DNA of 25,535 nucleotides from a virus: the IMG/VR virus record IMGVR_UViG_3300025759_000628, positions 1 through 25,535 of that record. One strand, given 5' to 3'. Made by a program: the position numbers and the translations under genes. Every line of letters starts with the position of its first letter. Position 1 is the first letter of the stretch. Below the pieces are notes generated by a model that saw only the letters and a list, made by a program, of their open reading frames with translations, searched no databases and was not told the origin of the DNA. This document shows positions 23,718 through 25,535 of the stretch, one piece after another.

Positions 23718-24710
23718 GCCCCAAATGTCCCAGTTCGGAAACAACGTTTTTAGTTCGTTCAAGCCTTCCAAACCAAAACCAAGAACACTAGCCATCTGTG
23801 CAAAAGTTGAAGACTCAGCTCGATCATATATGGTCTGTCCTAAAGGCAGTCCGCTTAACAGAGAGGAATACAGCGCAATATTTTTTAGGGGCCATCCGGT
23901 TTCCATTTCAAATTGTCGTAGTTGCGCGGCAACTTCATCGGCTTCAATACCACGCTCTATGCCACCGGCAGTAAGCAACTGGGACAATCTGTCGGCATCC
24001 AACTGATATCCAGCACGTAGCAGGTTAGCTTCTGACTGGAATGCATTAAGCGCATTATTAAGGGCCTGCATACCGTATTGTGCGGCAAACTGATTTGCAC
24101 TTTCCCCAAACTTGGCTGCGTCCAATGCGCGGGCTTGGTCTGCCGTAAATGCCTGCAACCCTTGCTCGTAAGCGCGTTGGTACCCCTGCCCAGTAATGTT
24201 TTCAACTTGTTGCTGAAAATTTCTTTCCCTCTCAGCATCCATTATGGCTTGGCGACCACCGCCAAAAGAACCAGCTTTAGCCATACGGCTAGCTTGCTGC
24301 TCACCACTAATATCCGATTGTCTTCGGGCTTCCGCTATTTGAGGTTGGACTACCCCTTCTATATAGGGCGACATGTACTCTTGGTAGAAATCCGGATACC
24401 TACCAGTAGTTAAAGCCCCAGACGGGGTATAAGTGCTTCCATACAAAGAACTTGCTATATTACCCATACCACTTTGCAGACCAGTGAAATCAGGTGTGGT
24501 TAAGTTTGGATACCCTGTAAAAGCAAGGTTTTGTAAGGAGCTAGCTGGAGCGGACAAAGAACCGGTATACGAAGGGTACTGGGCCCCAATTAGGTTACTG
24601 ATCCCCCAATTCAACATCCCATAAGTATAGGGTTCAGCCCAAGGGGATAAACTGTCTGCTTTACCTACTACTTGACCTGCTAACGGATCAGTTACGACTC
24701 CATCTGGCAT
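23715..24710 (-). CDS. Ala/Gln-rich virion protein, gp14-like by position, 331 aa
   Basis: The first 115 residues are Ser/Thr/Tyr/Pro/Gly-rich and low in charge. Residues about 115-260 are continuous amphipathic helix: M-S-P-Y-I-E-G-V-V, A-G-S-F-G-G-G-R-Q-A-I-M-D-A-E-R, and Ala/Gln-rich heptads. The F-G-G-x-R-Q-A-x-M-x-A-E-R element is one I associate with structural proteins of marine phages. It is the first of three genes that together look like an ejection set, so a T7 gp14 analogue is proposed by order and composition, not homology. The ATG overlaps the previous stop (TAATG), and GGGAGGGGAAG precedes it, predicting strong coupled translation. A Gly-rich frame follows its stop without interruption. 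Confidence 0.8.
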   Translation of the reverse strand: MPDGVVTDPLAGQVVGKADSLSPWAEPYTYGMLNWGISNLIGAQYPSYTGSLSAPASSLQNLAFTGYPNLTTPDFTGLQSGMGNIASSLYGSTYTPSGALTTGRYPDFYQEYMSPYIEGVVQPQIAEARRQSDISGEQQASRMAKAGSFGGGRQAIMDAERERNFQQQVENITGQGYQRAYEQGLQAFTADQARALDAAKFGESANQFAAQYGMQALNNALNAFQSEANLLRAGYQLDADRLSQLLTAGGIERGIEADEVAAQLRQFEMETGWPLKNIALYSSLLSGLPLGQTIYDRAESSTFAQMASVLGFGLEGLNELKTLFPNWDIWG

Positions 24711-25535
24711 TATCTTCCCCTCCCTGTACCGGGAACATAGTTATACGGATTAATTTGCCGCCCTTGATCTGGAGTTCCAGTGCGGGCAGTGCGGACACTT
24801 TCTAACATGTCGTATAGGACTTCGGCACCAGCATCTGAATTACCGTTACCGAGGTGGCTAACAACGTCTGCCGGTATTACAAACTCACCGTCACTTAAAG
24901 CAACCGGTTCTACGTTGTTGATATTACCGGGAATTTTATCAGCCATTCCGTCAGTTGGTCCACCTAAATATAGCCCCCTAGTTGCAATGGGGCCTCCCTC
25001 TGCAAAACCCATAAATCCTTTTTTCTTCACCGCACCACCAGAAGCAGCAAAAGAACTAAACATATCCTCTTCGGGTTTCTCATCGTCTTTGAGCATGTTT
25101 ATCAAATACTCAAACAAATCTTGGCCTTCCAGACCTTGCTGTTCGCCTTGCTCAAGTGCAGCTACTATATCCTGCCTATCAGTTTCTGCTAAATCAGGGC
25201 TACCCGTGTCGAATTGCCCGTAAGTAGTAGCATTTTCACCTTGGAATACTTCACCCTTATAAGGGTCGAAAACATCTTTTTTGGCGTAAAGGGGTTCTCT
25301 CCTACCCACATCGGAAGCAGACATACCCGTAAACCCAAATCCGCCAGAGGGAGGGGGAGGGGGCGGCGGTTCTACTTCACCATCTATTACTTCATCATCT
25401 ATTACTTCATCATCTACTTCATCATCTATTACTTCATCATTTACTTCATCATTTACTTCATCATTTACTTCATCATTTACTTCATCATTTACTTCATCAT
25501 TTACTTCATCATTTACTTCATCATTTACTTCTTTA
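24710..25535 (-). CDS. Virion protein, C-terminal part only (gene continues past the window)
   Basis: The frame is open from the right edge of the window to TAA 24710-24712, giving about 275 codons. An ATG at 25324 has no ribosome site and the frame continues upstream without a stop, so it is an internal Met. In order: a tandem D-E-V-N/D-E-V-I tract, a P-P-P-P-P-P-P linker, G-G-F-G-F-T-G, an acidic helical part, K-G-F-M-G-F-A-E-G-G-P, and a conserved-looking end with G-G-P-T-D-G-M-A-D-K-I-P, S-D-G-E-F-V-I-P-A-D-V-V and H-L-G-N-G-N-S-D-A-G. I recall that last block at the C-termini of many marine phage structural proteins. The function and the N-terminus cannot be seen. Confidence 0.8.
   Translation of the reverse strand, partial: KEVNDEVNDEVNDEVNDEVNDEVNDEVNDEVNDEVIDDEVDDEVIDDEVIDGEVEPPPPPPPSGGFGFTGMSASDVGRREPLYAKKDVFDPYKGEVFQGENATTYGQFDTGSPDLAETDRQDIVAALEQGEQQGLEGQDLFEYLINMLKDDEKPEEDMFSSFAASGGAVKKKGFMGFAEGGPIATRGLYLGGPTDGMADKIPGNINNVEPVALSDGEFVIPADVVSHLGNGNSDAGAEVLYDMLESVRTARTGTPDQGRQINPYNYVPGTGRGR
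25370..25535 (-). repeat. 12-base tandem repeats, (DEVN)n
   Basis: Eight units with a 12-base spacing run from about 25440 to 25531 (DEVN), preceded in protein order by the window edge and followed by degenerate units of DEVI-D and DEV-D type (25370-25440). All stay in frame. The true number of copies is unknown because the tract runs off the window. Confidence 0.9.

Overview
The window reads as part of the genome of a tailed bacteriophage, most likely a marine podovirus-like phage. The reasons are dense gene packing with 1-110 nt overlaps, a phage-style DNA replication block, very long repeat-rich virion proteins, and no ribosomal, tRNA or metabolic genes. The style resembles marine phages of the HMO-2011 kind (family A polymerase, VRR-NUC nuclease, DEAD/SNF2 helicase, GxA[ED]GG-rich structural proteins), but that placement is inference from memory of the families, not a search. 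No integrase or repressor is visible in this stretch.

Layout. Bases 1-13159 are all on the plus strand and form the early/replication block. It opens with small unrecognised genes (32-1394), a VRR-NUC nuclease (1327-1632), and an unusual low-gene stretch (1633-1887) that holds two hairpins and two possible mini-genes. A cluster of small accessory genes follows (1888-3951): a GNAT-like acetyltransferase, a zinc ribbon, a one-pass membrane protein and several unknowns. The replication machinery comes next: family A DNA polymerase with proofreading (3957-5828), Cas4/RecB-like nuclease with an Fe-S type cysteine set (5792-6472), a basic HNH-like protein (6482-6799), an SNF2-type helicase (6853-8391), an unknown coiled-coil protein, a helix-turn-helix protein, a probable ssDNA-binding protein (9095-9979) and a 970-residue primase-helicase (10048-12960). 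The block ends in a small gene and a rho-independent terminator (13183-13207).

Bases 13206-25535 are all on the minus strand and converge on that terminator. Reading in the direction of transcription (right to left) they encode: the C-terminal part of a protein that runs off the window (24710-25535), a 331-residue Ala-rich virion protein (23715-24710), a 1123-residue protein with an embedded lytic transglycosylase domain (20217-23588), and a 2332-residue polyvalent protein with an HEAGH metallopeptidase site and a nested repeat tract that switches from acidic to basic (13206-20204). By size, order and content the last three look like a DNA-ejection (internal virion protein) set analogous to T7 gp14-gp15-gp16.

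What stands out: (1) an in-frame 34-codon Gly-rich tail directly after the UAA stop of the 331-residue gene, exactly filling an otherwise anomalous gap; (2) the same short motif, Y/F-x-D/E-G-G, scattered through two successive virion proteins; (3) codon-multiple tandem repeats concentrated in the virion genes; (4) leucine at the position equivalent to E. coli Pol I Phe762; (5) the structured, possibly mini-gene-bearing stretch 1604-1887.
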